A stretch of DNA of 64,000 bases from the NCBI RefSeq assembly GCF_900091415.1, contig NZ_FMHU01000001.1, positions 310,001-374,000 on the forward strand. Reading direction: 5' to 3'. The stretch comes from Micromonospora inyonensis (lineage in GTDB: Bacteria > Actinomycetota > Actinomycetes > Mycobacteriales > Micromonosporaceae). Below are positions 1 to 8,031 of this stretch, one piece after another. Within the stretch, counting starts at the first letter, position 1. The number at the start of each line of letters is the position of its first letter. The translations under genes and the position numbers were made by a program. The notes under the pieces are model-generated. The model saw nothing but the letters and a program-made list of their open reading frames with translations, was not told the origin of the DNA and searched no databases.

Positions 1-861
1 TCTACGAGACGTTGACCGGGCGGGTGCCGTACCCGGCGGACACCTGGGAACAGCTCGGCGTGGCGTTGGAGACCCGCGATGCGCCGACGCTGGCCGGCGT
101 ACCGGACCTGCCGCCCCTGGTCGCGCGGACCTGTCTGCGGTGCCTGGCGCGGGATCCGGCCGAACGCCCCACCGCGCGGCAGGTCGCCGAGGCGCTGGGG
201 CGACAGCTGGCGGCCGAGCCGGCTCCCGCGCAGACCGTGCCGCTGCCACCGGGCGAGCCCGCCCCGGTGCCCGTGACGGTCGGGCCGGCACCCGCGCCGC
301 CGGCCGGCCGGACACCGGCCGACCAGGTCCGGGCGGGTGCGCCCACGGACCGGGGACGGGGCCGGTGGGCACTCGGTCTGGCCGCCGGGGCGCTCGTGGT
401 GCTCGTCCCGGTCGTGCTGGCCTGGCCGGACGACCCCGGGACGACCCCACCACCGGTCCAGGTCCAGCCGACCACCGGGCCGGCGGTCGCGCCCACCGGT
501 GAGTCGCCCGCCCCGGCCGGCACGGCCGTGGAACGCCCGTCCCGGCCTCCGGCGGCCACGCCGTCGCGCCCGGCGGCCAACCCGGGCGGGGAGACCCTGG
601 AGAGCGCGGTGGGTCGGCTAGACCAGCTCATCGATGCCGGCGTCACGGCCGGCGAGATCCGCGAGGACGTCGGCCTCGACCTGGACAACCACCTACGCAA
701 CCTGACCGCCGAAGCTTCCGGCGGCCAGCACGACGTGACGCGGTCGGTGGCCCAGCGGCGGGAGAAGGTCGCGCGCCGGGTCAGCGAGGGTGCGATCACC
801 CCCCGGGTACGCCCGCCAGCTCGACACCGCCCTGCAACGCCTCGCCGCCGCGCGGACCTAG
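1..861 (+). pseudogene. Ser/Thr protein kinase, 3' part, frameshifted near the end
   Basis: The gene enters the window already in its kinase C-lobe. Reading from base 3, residues YETLTGRVPYP and the DPAERPTARQV segment are typical of the last helices of Hanks-type (PknB-like) kinases. A Pro/Thr-rich juxtamembrane stretch, one membrane helix (about bases 360-425, LAAGALVVLVPVVLAW) and a roughly 130-residue extracytoplasmic part follow, so this is a membrane-anchored sensor kinase. The frame then runs open through a region with no kinase character. Removing one C from the C6 run at 799-804 restores a natural ending (GYARQLDTALQRL...AART) with TAG at 859-861. Either the gene carries a +1 frameshift or the base count in the run is wrong. 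The ligand cannot be told from the sequence. Confidence 0.75.
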
Positions 862-891
862 GGGTATCCCACCCGACGTCCCCGGCCCGCA

Positions 892-1965
892 CTAGGAGGC
901 GACCACCTCCCCGGGCGGGTCGGTCCGGACCCGGCCGCGCACCGTCCAGGCGAGTCCCGCTGCCAGGACGCCCCCGCGACCAGCAGCGCGCTGACCCACA
1001 GCGGGGACCGGTAGCCGAGTCCCGCACCGATGGCGGCACCGCCGAGCAGGGGGCCGACGGCCGCGCCCGCGTTGAGGGCGGCGGTCGCGAACGAGCCGCC
1101 CAGGGACGGCGCGTCGACGGCCGCGTACAGCGCCCGGGCGACGAGCGTGGATCCGACGGCGAACGAGAGGGTCCCCTGGACGAAGACGAGCAGGAACACC
1201 ACGGACGCGTGCTCCGCCGCCACCGCGAACAGCAGCCAGCCGGCGAGCAGGGCCAGGCCGCCGGGGACGAGGAGTCGCATCGGCTGGGAGTCCGACAGGC
1301 GGCCCCCGAGGGTCACGCCGGCGAACGATCCCAGGCCGAAGAGGGCCAGCAGGACGGGCACCCGATCCGTGCCGTACCCGGTGACGTCGGTGACCAGTGG
1401 AGCCAGGTACGTGAAGGTGCAGAAGGTCGCGCCGTTCACCAGGGCACCCAGGAGCAGGTACCCGAGCAACCGGGGACGGCGCAGCGCCCGCAGTTCCCGC
1501 CGGGCGCCGGGGGCGGCCGCATCCGGTGCGCCGGCCGGAACCGAGCGCAGGATGGCGACGACGGCGGGCACCGAGACGACGGCGACTGCCCAGAACGCCG
1601 AACGCCAGCCCCAGAGCTGACCGAGCAGGGCACCGGCCGGCACCCCGGCGACGCAGGCCAGGGTGATGCCACCGAGCAGGACGGAGGCGGCCCGGCCACG
1701 GGCGTCGGGCCCGGCCATTCCGGTCGCCGTGGCCAGGCCGACGGCCAGGAACCCGGCGTACGCCAGCGCCGCGACGCCCCGGCTGGCCAGCAGGACGTCG
1801 AAGTCGGTGGTGACCGCCCCGACGACGTGCACCAGGATGAAGACGACCAGGAAGACCAGCAGCGCCCGTCGTCGTGGCCAACGCAGGCTGAGGGTGGCCG
1901 TCAGGGGCGCTCCGATGATCATTCCCCCGGCGAAGGCCGATGTCAGCGCTCCGCCCAGGTCCTCA
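892..1965 (-). pseudogene. MFS drug-exporter type transporter, 5' end lost and 3' frameshift
   Basis: Hydrophobic MFS protein resembling the Cmx/CmlR chloramphenicol-exporter group: it has the loop after TM2 with basic residues (WPRRRALL), a GRAASVLLGG segment and about ten further membrane helices. The first helix and the usual start are missing; the reading frame meets transposase-derived DNA at about 1960. The 3' end is also broken: the open frame drifts to a nonsense tail, but adding one C to the C5 run at 971-975 gives a continuous ending (GVLAAGLAWTVRG...) stopping at 892-894. With both ends damaged, the gene is probably not functional even if the 3' shift is a sequencing error. Confidence 0.72.
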
Positions 1966-2390
1966 TTGCCGAGATCGGCGTCGACATGAGTCGGTTCCCC
2001 ACCCCAGGCCACCTCGCCTCATGGGCAGGGATGTGTCCCGGTAACCACGAGTCCGCCGGCAAACACCACGGCGGAGCAACCCGCAAAGGCGACTCCTGGC
2101 TCCGCGGCGCACTCGGCGAGGCTGGAGCCGGAGCCGCACGCAGCAAAGACACCTACCTTCAAGCCCGATATCGACGAATCGCCAGCCGACGCGGCAAGAA
2201 ACGAGCGCTCGTCGCGGTCGGACATAGCATCCTCACCGCGATCTGGCACATGATCAGCAACGACACCGACTACAACGACCTCGGCGCCGCGTACTTCCTG
2301 ACCCGCACCGACCCAGCCCGACAAGCCCGCCGCCTCCTCGGCCAACTCCATCAACTCGGCTACCAGGCGGTCATAACCCCAGTCACCTGA
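1955..2390 (+). pseudogene. IS110-family transposase, C-terminal fragment
   Basis: About 143 codons whose translation aligns with the C-terminal third of the intact transposase that follows at 2643-3896: both share VDMSRFPTPGHLASWAG-like and PGNHES motifs, SWLRGALGEA, KRALVAVGHSILTAIWHM and an RRLLGQLHQLGY-like ending. The two differ at many positions, so they come from different members of the family, not from a recent duplication. The N-terminal DEDD RuvC-like half and the left end of the element are absent. At its 5' side the fragment abuts the truncated MFS gene read in the opposite direction, consistent with one deletion that removed the start of both genes. Confidence 0.8.
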
Positions 2391-2394
2391 GGTT

Positions 2395-2450
2395 CATTTT
2401 CGACTCAGCTTCCCCTGCCCCTTGCGGGGCCGCCGTGGGGCGGGAAAATG
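2395..2450. repeat. Imperfect inverted repeat at the junction of the two IS110 elements
   Basis: Arms CATTTTC (2395-2401) and GAAAATG (2444-2450) flank a nested G/C stem, GCCCC (2417-2421) with GGGGC (2426-2430). It lies directly after the stop codon of the transposase fragment. It could be the right terminal region of the degenerate element, a terminator shielding the next element from outside transcription, or the first hairpin of a non-coding RNA of the downstream element. The downstream end of the intact element (3910-3935, TTATTTTCG) resembles the CATTTTCG of this repeat slightly, which favours a terminal-end reading. Confidence 0.45.
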
Positions 2451-2642
2451 GTGCCGCTCGTCCGGGTCGAGGTCGAACCGTCACTGATGCCTGAAGCTCG
2501 TGTCTCAGCTTGACCCTGGCAGCCGCGTACTTCGGGAGTCGTGGATTGTTGCCGTAAGAGCACGAGTACCAGATTCTTTGCCTCCCGCAGCTGCCGGCTC
2601 GGACGGCTATGTGATGTCGCGAGGGGAAGGAGACGGCAGGCC
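2451..2642 (+). ncRNA. Candidate bridge RNA region of the IS110-family element
   Basis: This roughly 190-nt stretch lies between the remains of the upstream element and the start of the intact transposase, has no convincing protein frame and is of a size comparable to the left-end bridge RNA known for IS621 (IS110 group). It contains small local stems: AAGCT (2494-2498) with AGCTT (2507-2511), and CTGCCG (2591-2596) with CGGCAG (2634-2639), the latter enclosing the transposase ribosome-binding site. That an RNA is made, and which loops would pair with donor and target, is inference from the family; nothing in the sequence alone proves it. Confidence 0.35.
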
Positions 2643-3896
2643 GTGGATGTGCTGCATGATCGTTGTGCCGGGTTGGACATCAGCAAGCGGGACGTGAAGG
2701 CGTGCCTGCGGACCCCGGGAACACGGCGTAACCAGCGGCGAAGCGAGGTACGTACGTTCGCCACGACCACCAACGACCTGCTAGCGCTGCGGGACTGGCT
2801 GGTCGCCGAGCAGGTCAGCCTGGTCGTCATGGAAGGCACCGGCGACTACTGGCGGGCCCCGTACTACCTGCTCGAAGACGCCCTGAACGTGGAGTTGGTC
2901 AACGCTCGGCAGGTCAAGGCGATGCCCGGACGCAAGACCGATGTGGCCGATGCGGTGTGGCTGGCACAACTGGCCGAGTGCGGGTTGCTACGGGCCAGCT
3001 TCGTGCCGCCCGAGCCGATCCGCCAGCTTCGCGATCTGACGCGGTACCGCACGGTAATGACCGAAGAGCGTACCCGGGAGGCCCAGCGGCTGGAGAAGGA
3101 GTTGGAGGACGCCGGGATCAAGCTGTCCAGCTTCGCCACCGACATCCTCGGTATCTCCGGGCGCGCCATGTTGGAAGCGCTCATCCGTGGAGAGCGCGAC
3201 GCGCAGGTATTGGCGGAGATGGCGCGAGGCCGGATGCGGTCCAAGATTCCTGACCTGGCCCAGGCGATGATCGGCCGCTTCGGTGATCACCACGCGTTCC
3301 TGTGCCGGATGCATCTGGACCGCATCGATGCCATCAGCCGGGACATCGCCACGTTGAGCACCCGGATCGAGCGGGTGATGGCACCCTTTCGTGACCAGCT
3401 GACCCGGTTGGATGGCATTCCCGGGATCAGCCTCCGGGTCGCTGAGGTGATCATCGCGGAGACCGGTGGGGACATGTCCCGGTTCCCCACCGCCGGGCAT
3501 CTGGCCTCCTGGGCCGGGGTGTCGCCCGGTAACCACGAATCCGGCGGCAAACGCAAGTCCGGCAAGACCACCAAAGGCAACCGGTGGCTGCGCGACGCCC
3601 TCGGCACCGCCGCGATGGCCGCGGCCCGTTCCAAGAACACCTACCTCGGCGCCCAGTACACCCGCCTCGTACGCCGACTCGGCAGCAAACCCAAGGCCCT
3701 GGTCGCCTTGGAACACTCCATCCTGACCTCCGTATGGCACATGCTCACCGACGGAACCGGCTACCAGGACCTCGGCGCCGACCACTTCCTACGCCGCGAC
3801 CCCGAACGCGAACGCCGCCGCGCGATCGCCGCACTGAACAAGCTCGGCTACACCGTCACCCTCAACCCGATCGAACCCACCACGAAAGCCGCGTGA
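2643..3896 (+). CDS. IS110-family transposase (DEDD recombinase)
   Basis: 417-residue recombinase. The N-terminal RuvC-like half shows the expected acidic residues: D in AGLDISK near residue 10, E in VVMEGTGDYW, and the DxxxD-type pair in KTDVADAVWLAQL. A coiled segment (TREAQRLEKELED) leads to the C-terminal transposase domain with the helix-hairpin-helix LDGIPGIS and a later serine-containing catalytic half. The GTG at 2643 is chosen because AAGGAG at 2627-2632 sits 10 nt upstream and because the longer frame from 2541 adds a Cys/Arg-rich segment unlike the family. Enzymes of this family are known to be guided to donor and target by a non-coding RNA from the element end. Length is normal and no frameshift is seen, so it may still be active. 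Confidence 0.9.
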   Translation: MDVLHDRCAGLDISKRDVKACLRTPGTRRNQRRSEVRTFATTTNDLLALRDWLVAEQVSLVVMEGTGDYWRAPYYLLEDALNVELVNARQVKAMPGRKTDVADAVWLAQLAECGLLRASFVPPEPIRQLRDLTRYRTVMTEERTREAQRLEKELEDAGIKLSSFATDILGISGRAMLEALIRGERDAQVLAEMARGRMRSKIPDLAQAMIGRFGDHHAFLCRMHLDRIDAISRDIATLSTRIERVMAPFRDQLTRLDGIPGISLRVAEVIIAETGGDMSRFPTAGHLASWAGVSPGNHESGGKRKSGKTTKGNRWLRDALGTAAMAAARSKNTYLGAQYTRLVRRLGSKPKALVALEHSILTSVWHMLTDGTGYQDLGADHFLRRDPERERRRAIAALNKLGYTVTLNPIEPTTKAA

Positions 3897-3960
3897 ACAG
3901 GTAAGACGATCAGTCACGGTCGTTATTTTCGTACCAGACCCACAATTCTCGACGCGACTG

Positions 3961-4344
3961 GGTGAAGGACGCGGTCGAGTCACGACGGCCACGGCTGGAC
4001 GTGGCGACGGATCACGCGTCCAGCCGGGCGCACGGGACCACCGCGCGAGGGAAACCCGGGGTGCGATCTCACGGAGGCGACGGAGACGGTGGCGTCGCCC
4101 AGGTGCGACCCTCCGCGAGGGACAGCCCACGGCGGTCCGGTGACAGGCATGGCAGGAGAGCGCCGTCTCAGATTCGACAGCGCTTCAGAGCGACATCACC
4201 ACGAGCCCGCCACCGAAGACCGGTGGCTAGCGTCTGGACGCCTCAGGGCTGGACACGGAGCGACCCTAGTCAGCGCACGATCCCGCCGTCAATCGTGTTG
4301 CCCGGCGGGGGTGCTGTGGAGCCAGCCAACGTTGGGCCGACCCG
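3961..4344. other. Gap without a recognisable gene
   Basis: Between the right side of the IS110 element and the stop codon of the glycosyltransferase gene no frame on either strand shows protein-like sequence, a ribosome-binding site or family resemblance. The first part may contain the right end of the insertion element; the rest is probably the flank into which it, or its predecessor, inserted. Confidence 0.5.
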
Positions 4345-5445
4345 TCAGCGGACGCGCGTCCCGACCACCTCGGCGCGGACGGAGTGCGGGCGGGCGACCA
4401 GCCGGCGGTAGACGGCCTCGTACCCGCGCGCCATGCCGGCGGTGGAGAAGTGCTCCGCCACATGCGCCACGCAGTCCTCCGGCCGCAGACGGTCCACCTC
4501 GCGCAGCGCGGCCGGCAGTTCCTCCGGCCGGTCGAGGACCAGCCCGGTCACCCCGGGCCGGACCACCTCGGGCACGGCGCCCCGGTTCAACGCGACCACC
4601 GGCGTGCCGGTTGCCATCGCCTCGACCATCACCATGCCGAACGGCTCGTCCCACTGGATCGGCATGATCAGGCAGCGGGCCTCCACCAGCAGCCGCAGGC
4701 AGGTCTCCCGGTCGGCGTCGAACACCACCCGCACGTCCGGCCCGAGCAGCGGCTCGACCACCTCCGCGTAGTGGCGACGCTCCCCCGGCTCGTTGCACTT
4801 TCCGGCCAGCACCAGCGGCAATCCCGCCGCCCGGCAGGCCGCGAGGGCCACCTCCGGCCCCTTGTCCGGGCTGAACCGGGCCAACCAGAGCACCGGACCG
4901 GTGCCGGGCGCACGCTTGCGCGGGAAGACCCCGGTCTCCAGGGCGTTGTGCACCGTCCCGGCCCAGGGCAGACCCGGGTTCAGCCGACGCTGGGCGTGCG
5001 AGATGGCGACCAGGCCGACCGTGTCGGGCACCTGGCTGAGCACCTCGCCGTACTCGCCGACCGGGTTGCCGTGCACGGTGGCGACCGTGGGCAGGGCGCG
5101 CCGCTCGGCCAGCAGCGGCCCGATCGTGGTGTGGTCGTGCACCACGTCGAAGCGGGCCGGGTCGAGCGAACGGTGCACCCGGGCCAGGTGGGCAAGCTCC
5201 GGCAGGGACTCGCCGAGCCGCTCATGCTGGAGTTCGCCGACCGTCGGGACGTACGCGGCGTCCGTGCCGTGGGCGGGACCAGCGCCGAAGAGCGTCACCC
5301 GGTGCCCCCGGTCGACCAGACCGTCGACCAGACCGGCCACCACCTGTTCGAGGCCGCCGTAGCCGGACGGGGGCACCGGGTACCAGGGGGGCACCACCAT
5401 GGCGATCCGCAACGGCCCCTCGCGCGTGGCGGACGACTGGTTCAC
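4345..5445 (-). CDS. GT4-family glycosyltransferase
   Basis: 366-residue GT-B enzyme. The N-terminal Rossmann half begins RIAMVVPPWYP and contains the GGLEQVVAGLVDGL acceptor-side helix; the C-terminal half holds LARFSPDKG and the retaining GT4 nucleotide-sugar motif EPFGMVMVEAMATGTPVVA. It probably transfers a sugar from an NDP- or GDP-sugar to a lipid or small acceptor at the cytoplasmic face; the acceptor is unknown. GTG at 5445 is chosen because the complement of 5456-5463 is AGGGGAGG, 10 nt upstream; the longer open frame to 5808 lies antisense to the BON gene and is not protein-like. It is 76 nt downstream of the BON-protein gene on the same strand. Confidence 0.85.
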   Translation of the reverse strand: MNQSSATREGPLRIAMVVPPWYPVPPSGYGGLEQVVAGLVDGLVDRGHRVTLFGAGPAHGTDAAYVPTVGELQHERLGESLPELAHLARVHRSLDPARFDVVHDHTTIGPLLAERRALPTVATVHGNPVGEYGEVLSQVPDTVGLVAISHAQRRLNPGLPWAGTVHNALETGVFPRKRAPGTGPVLWLARFSPDKGPEVALAACRAAGLPLVLAGKCNEPGERRHYAEVVEPLLGPDVRVVFDADRETCLRLLVEARCLIMPIQWDEPFGMVMVEAMATGTPVVALNRGAVPEVVRPGVTGLVLDRPEELPAALREVDRLRPEDCVAHVAEHFSTAGMARGYEAVYRRLVARPHSVRAEVVGTRVR

Positions 5446-5521
5446 GACGACGACGCCTCCCCTGTCAGGTCCCGGTTGGCGGCTTCCCGCCACCGCCAGG
5501 GGTAAACCGCAGGCCGCCGGG

Positions 5522-6193
5522 TCAGCCGGCGACGGCCACCTCGGTGCGCACCACACAGACCCCCGGCGTCGACCACGCGACACGTTCCGCCTCGTCCCGG
5601 TCGGCCAGGGTCCGCACCGTGCCGGCGAGCAGCACGGCGTCCCCGGCCACCTCCACGGTGACCCCCTCCGTCCCGACCCGGCGCAGCAGCGTCCCCTGGA
5701 TCCGCCGACGCAGCTCCTGACCGGTGGACGCGCCACGGGGGCCGACCCGGACCAGGTTGGTGATCCCCCGCACGCCGCGCAGCCGGCGCAGCTCGCGCTC
5801 GGCGGCACGGCGCTGGAAGCCGAACTCGACCTGGCCCCGGAGCATCACCCAGCCGTCGGCGACGGTGACGTCCAGCCGCTCGGCCGGCACGAAGCTGTCC
5901 CACTCCAGCGCCCGGACCACGGCGAGCGCCACCTCGGCGTCGGTGCGCTCGGCGTCGACGCCGAGCCGCACCTCCAGCTCGTCGGCGACCGCCCGGACCC
6001 CGCGCACCCGCTGCGCGCTGCGCTCGGCGGCCCACCGCTCCGCGTAGCTGCCCACCTGCCCGGTCAGTGTGACCACCCCCTCCTGGACGGTCACGCCGAC
6101 CCCGGTCGACGGGATGCGGGGCTCCCAGAGCAGTTCCTCGGACACGTCCTGCTGGATCTGCCTGTCGCTGCGTCGTCCCGCCGTCGTGGTCAT
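5522..6193 (-). CDS. Triple BON-domain protein
   Basis: 223 residues made of three BON repeats: about 12-78 (VTVQEGVVTLTGQVGSYAER), 85-150 (LDVTVADGWVMLRGQVEF) and 158-222 (VTVEVAGDAVLLAGTVR). BON domains bind phospholipids or shield membranes, and OsmY-like proteins use them under osmotic stress. No signal peptide is seen, so the protein may stay in the cytoplasm or at the inner face of the membrane. A strong ribosome-binding site (GGGAAGC) precedes the ATG. It lies downstream of the HtrA-like protease but behind a strong hairpin, so it probably has its own promoter. Confidence 0.85.
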   Translation of the reverse strand: MTTTAGRRSDRQIQQDVSEELLWEPRIPSTGVGVTVQEGVVTLTGQVGSYAERWAAERSAQRVRGVRAVADELEVRLGVDAERTDAEVALAVVRALEWDSFVPAERLDVTVADGWVMLRGQVEFGFQRRAAERELRRLRGVRGITNLVRVGPRGASTGQELRRRIQGTLLRRVGTEGVTVEVAGDAVLLAGTVRTLADRDEAERVAWSTPGVCVVRTEVAVAG

Positions 6194-6283
6194 GCCGCTT
6201 CCCTCCCCTGCCGCCGCGGATGCTGTCGATGCTGCCGGTGGTCGGGGTGAGGTCGGGTCACCCGGTACGGGTGGCCACGAACG

Positions 6284-6330
6284 GACGGCGGGCGGAGGAA
6301 CCGACCCCCTCGGTTCCGCCGCCCGCCGTC
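6284..6330 (-). terminator. Strong hairpin downstream of the HtrA-like gene
   Basis: Arms 6284-6304 and 6310-6330 pair as 12 bp plus one A/G mismatch plus 8 bp, with a 5-nt loop. It starts about 20 nt after the protease stop codon on the minus strand. No U-tract follows, as is common in GC-rich actinobacteria. Confidence 0.7.
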
Positions 6331-6352
6331 AGTGGGGAGGAGACAGCCCCGG

Positions 6353-7969
6353 TCAGGACGCCTCGGCGAGCGTCGCGGTGGCGGTGGCGGTGGCGCCGTT
6401 GCGGCGGTACTCGACCTCCACCCGGTCGCCGACCTTGCCGGCCTGCACGGCCGCCACCAGGTCGTTCGAGTCCTTGATGACCTTGTCGCCGAACTTGGTG
6501 ATCACGTCGCCCTTGCGCAGTCCGGCCTTCTCGGCGGCGCTGCCCGGGGTGACCGTGGAGACCAGGGCTCCACCGTCCTCGGCACCGGTGACGCTGACCC
6601 CGAGGGACGGGTGGCTGACCTTGTCGCCCCGCTGGAGCTGCTCGGCGACGAGCTTGGCCTTGTTGCTCGGGATGGCGAAGCCGACGCCGATGTTGCCGCT
6701 GCTCTGGCCGCTGGTGGCGATCGCGGTGTTGATGCCGATCACCTCGCCCCGGGTGTTCACCAGCGCGCCGCCGGAGTTGCCCGGGTTGATCGGGGCATCG
6801 GTCTGGAGCAGGCCGGAGATGGAGCTGGCCCCGGCCTGCGGGTCCTGCTGGCTGCCGGCCCGGATGGTCCGGTCCCGGGCGCTGATGATGCCGGCGGTCA
6901 CCGATCCCTGGAGGCCCAGCGGGCTGCCCAGGGCGAGCACCTGGTCACCGACCTGCATCGCGTCGCTGTCGCCGAGCTTGGCCGGCTGGAGACCGGAGAC
7001 CCCGGACGCCTTCACCACCGCGAGGTCGGTCCTGGGGTCGGTGCCGACCACCTCCGCGGCGGCGGTTCTGCCGTTGGCGAAGACCACCTGCACGGTCTCA
7101 CCACCGGCGGAGGCGACCACGTGGTTGTTGGTCAGCACGAACCCGTCGGCGCTGAGGACGACGCCGGAGCCCTCGCCGCTGCCGGCCTGGATGGAGACCA
7201 CGCTGTCCTGCACGGCAGCGGCGATCTTCGGCAGGTCGGCGCTGTTGAGCACCGGAGCGGCGGAGTAGGTGCGGGTGTCGCCGGTGTCGTCGAACAGGGC
7301 GAGCGCGACCGCGCCGCCACCGACCCCGGAGCCGAACATCAGGGCCAGCACGGCGACCCCGGCGGCGGCGAACTTGGCCGCCCGGCCCGGCGGGGTGTGG
7401 GGGCGGGGAGCCGGACCCTGCGCCCACGGCGGCACCGGCCCGACGGGCGGCACGGGCCCGGACGGTCCCGGCTGCCCCGGGTGCCCGGCGTGCCAACCGC
7501 CCTGGTTCCCGGGGTACCAGGGACCGTTCGGGTACGGGCCGCCGGGCGACGGGTGACCGGGCTGCCCGGACAGATGGCCCGGGTAGGGCGCGGCGGAGGG
7601 GGGCGTCGGCTCGGCCGGGCGCCAGCCCTGCGGCGTGCCCGCGGGGGACGGCCCGGGGGCGCCCTGCGGGGTCGGAACGCCCTGCGGGGTCGGAACACCC
7701 TGCGGGGTGGCGGATGCGGCGGTGACGGCCGGGGCGGCGGTGTCGGCCGGGGCGGCGGTGTCGGCCGGGGCGGCGGTCCCGGCTGCCGGCACGTCGGTGG
7801 TGGGGGGCGTCGCCGGGGGCGCGTCGGCTCCGGGACGGTCGGCGGACGCCGCCGTGGCGTCCGCGGCGTACGGCGACGGCGCCTGCTCGGCGCGGGGCAG
7901 CTCGGCGGTGGGATGTACCGGCTCGGTGTCGGCCGGTCGCCGCTGCGGGTCGGTCTCGTACTCGGTCAT
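6353..7969 (-). CDS. HtrA/DegP-like S1C serine protease with PDZ domain
   Basis: 538-residue membrane-anchored protease. Layout: a long Pro/Gly/Ala-rich cytoplasmic N-terminus (1-205) with tandem PQGVPT-type repeats, one membrane helix near 210-235 (AAAGVAVLALMFGSG), a trypsin-like domain with catalytic His283 (TNNHVVAS), Asp315 (RTDLAVV) and Ser399 (NPGNSGGAL), then a C-terminal PDZ domain with SLGVSVTGAEDGG and AGLRKGDVITKFG. Such proteins degrade or refold damaged exported proteins (PepD/HtrA type). The ATG at 7969 is preceded by GGTGGAGA. It follows a regulator/kinase pair, like the mprA-mprB-pepD arrangement of mycobacteria. A direct repeat that may bind the regulator lies 44-60 nt upstream. 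Confidence 0.9.
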   Translation of the reverse strand: MTEYETDPQRRPADTEPVHPTAELPRAEQAPSPYAADATAASADRPGADAPPATPPTTDVPAAGTAAPADTAAPADTAAPAVTAASATPQGVPTPQGVPTPQGAPGPSPAGTPQGWRPAEPTPPSAAPYPGHLSGQPGHPSPGGPYPNGPWYPGNQGGWHAGHPGQPGPSGPVPPVGPVPPWAQGPAPRPHTPPGRAAKFAAAGVAVLALMFGSGVGGGAVALALFDDTGDTRTYSAAPVLNSADLPKIAAAVQDSVVSIQAGSGEGSGVVLSADGFVLTNNHVVASAGGETVQVVFANGRTAAAEVVGTDPRTDLAVVKASGVSGLQPAKLGDSDAMQVGDQVLALGSPLGLQGSVTAGIISARDRTIRAGSQQDPQAGASSISGLLQTDAPINPGNSGGALVNTRGEVIGINTAIATSGQSSGNIGVGFAIPSNKAKLVAEQLQRGDKVSHPSLGVSVTGAEDGGALVSTVTPGSAAEKAGLRKGDVITKFGDKVIKDSNDLVAAVQAGKVGDRVEVEYRRNGATATATATLAEAS

Positions 7970-8012
7970 GTCTCCACCTTGCCTTCGAGGGCTGCGTCCA
8001 GCCTGGAACCCG

Positions 8013-8029
8013 CCTGAATGTTGCCTGAA
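8013..8029 (-). promoter_or_regulatory. 11-bp-spaced direct repeat upstream of the protease gene
   Basis: CCTGAA occurs at 8013-8018 and again at 8024-8029, exactly 11 bp apart (TTCAGG-N5-TTCAGG on the coding strand). This is the geometry bound by OmpR/PhoB-class dimers. It lies in the 62-nt gap between the kinase stop and the protease start. A related pair occurs upstream of the response-regulator gene itself at 10356-10372. Confidence 0.5.
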
Positions 8030-8031
8030 AA

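Larger units (their letters stand above)
2400..3960 (+). mobile_element. IS110-family insertion sequence, apparently intact; ends approximate
   Basis: A complete DEDD transposase gene with a non-coding left part of about 240 nt and a short right part fits the IS110 group layout. IS110 elements lack obvious terminal inverted repeats and target duplications, so the boundaries cannot be fixed from one copy; the left edge lies somewhere after 2390 and the right edge between 3897 and about 3960. It sits immediately downstream of a degenerate relative, so it appears to have inserted at or near the right end of that older element. Confidence 0.6.

Noticed and set aside
861..1960. Continuation of the kinase frame to 2390 as a giant fusion protein
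   Set aside because: The part after 861 is antisense to the MFS gene and has no protein character; the transposase fragment at its end is only in frame by chance.
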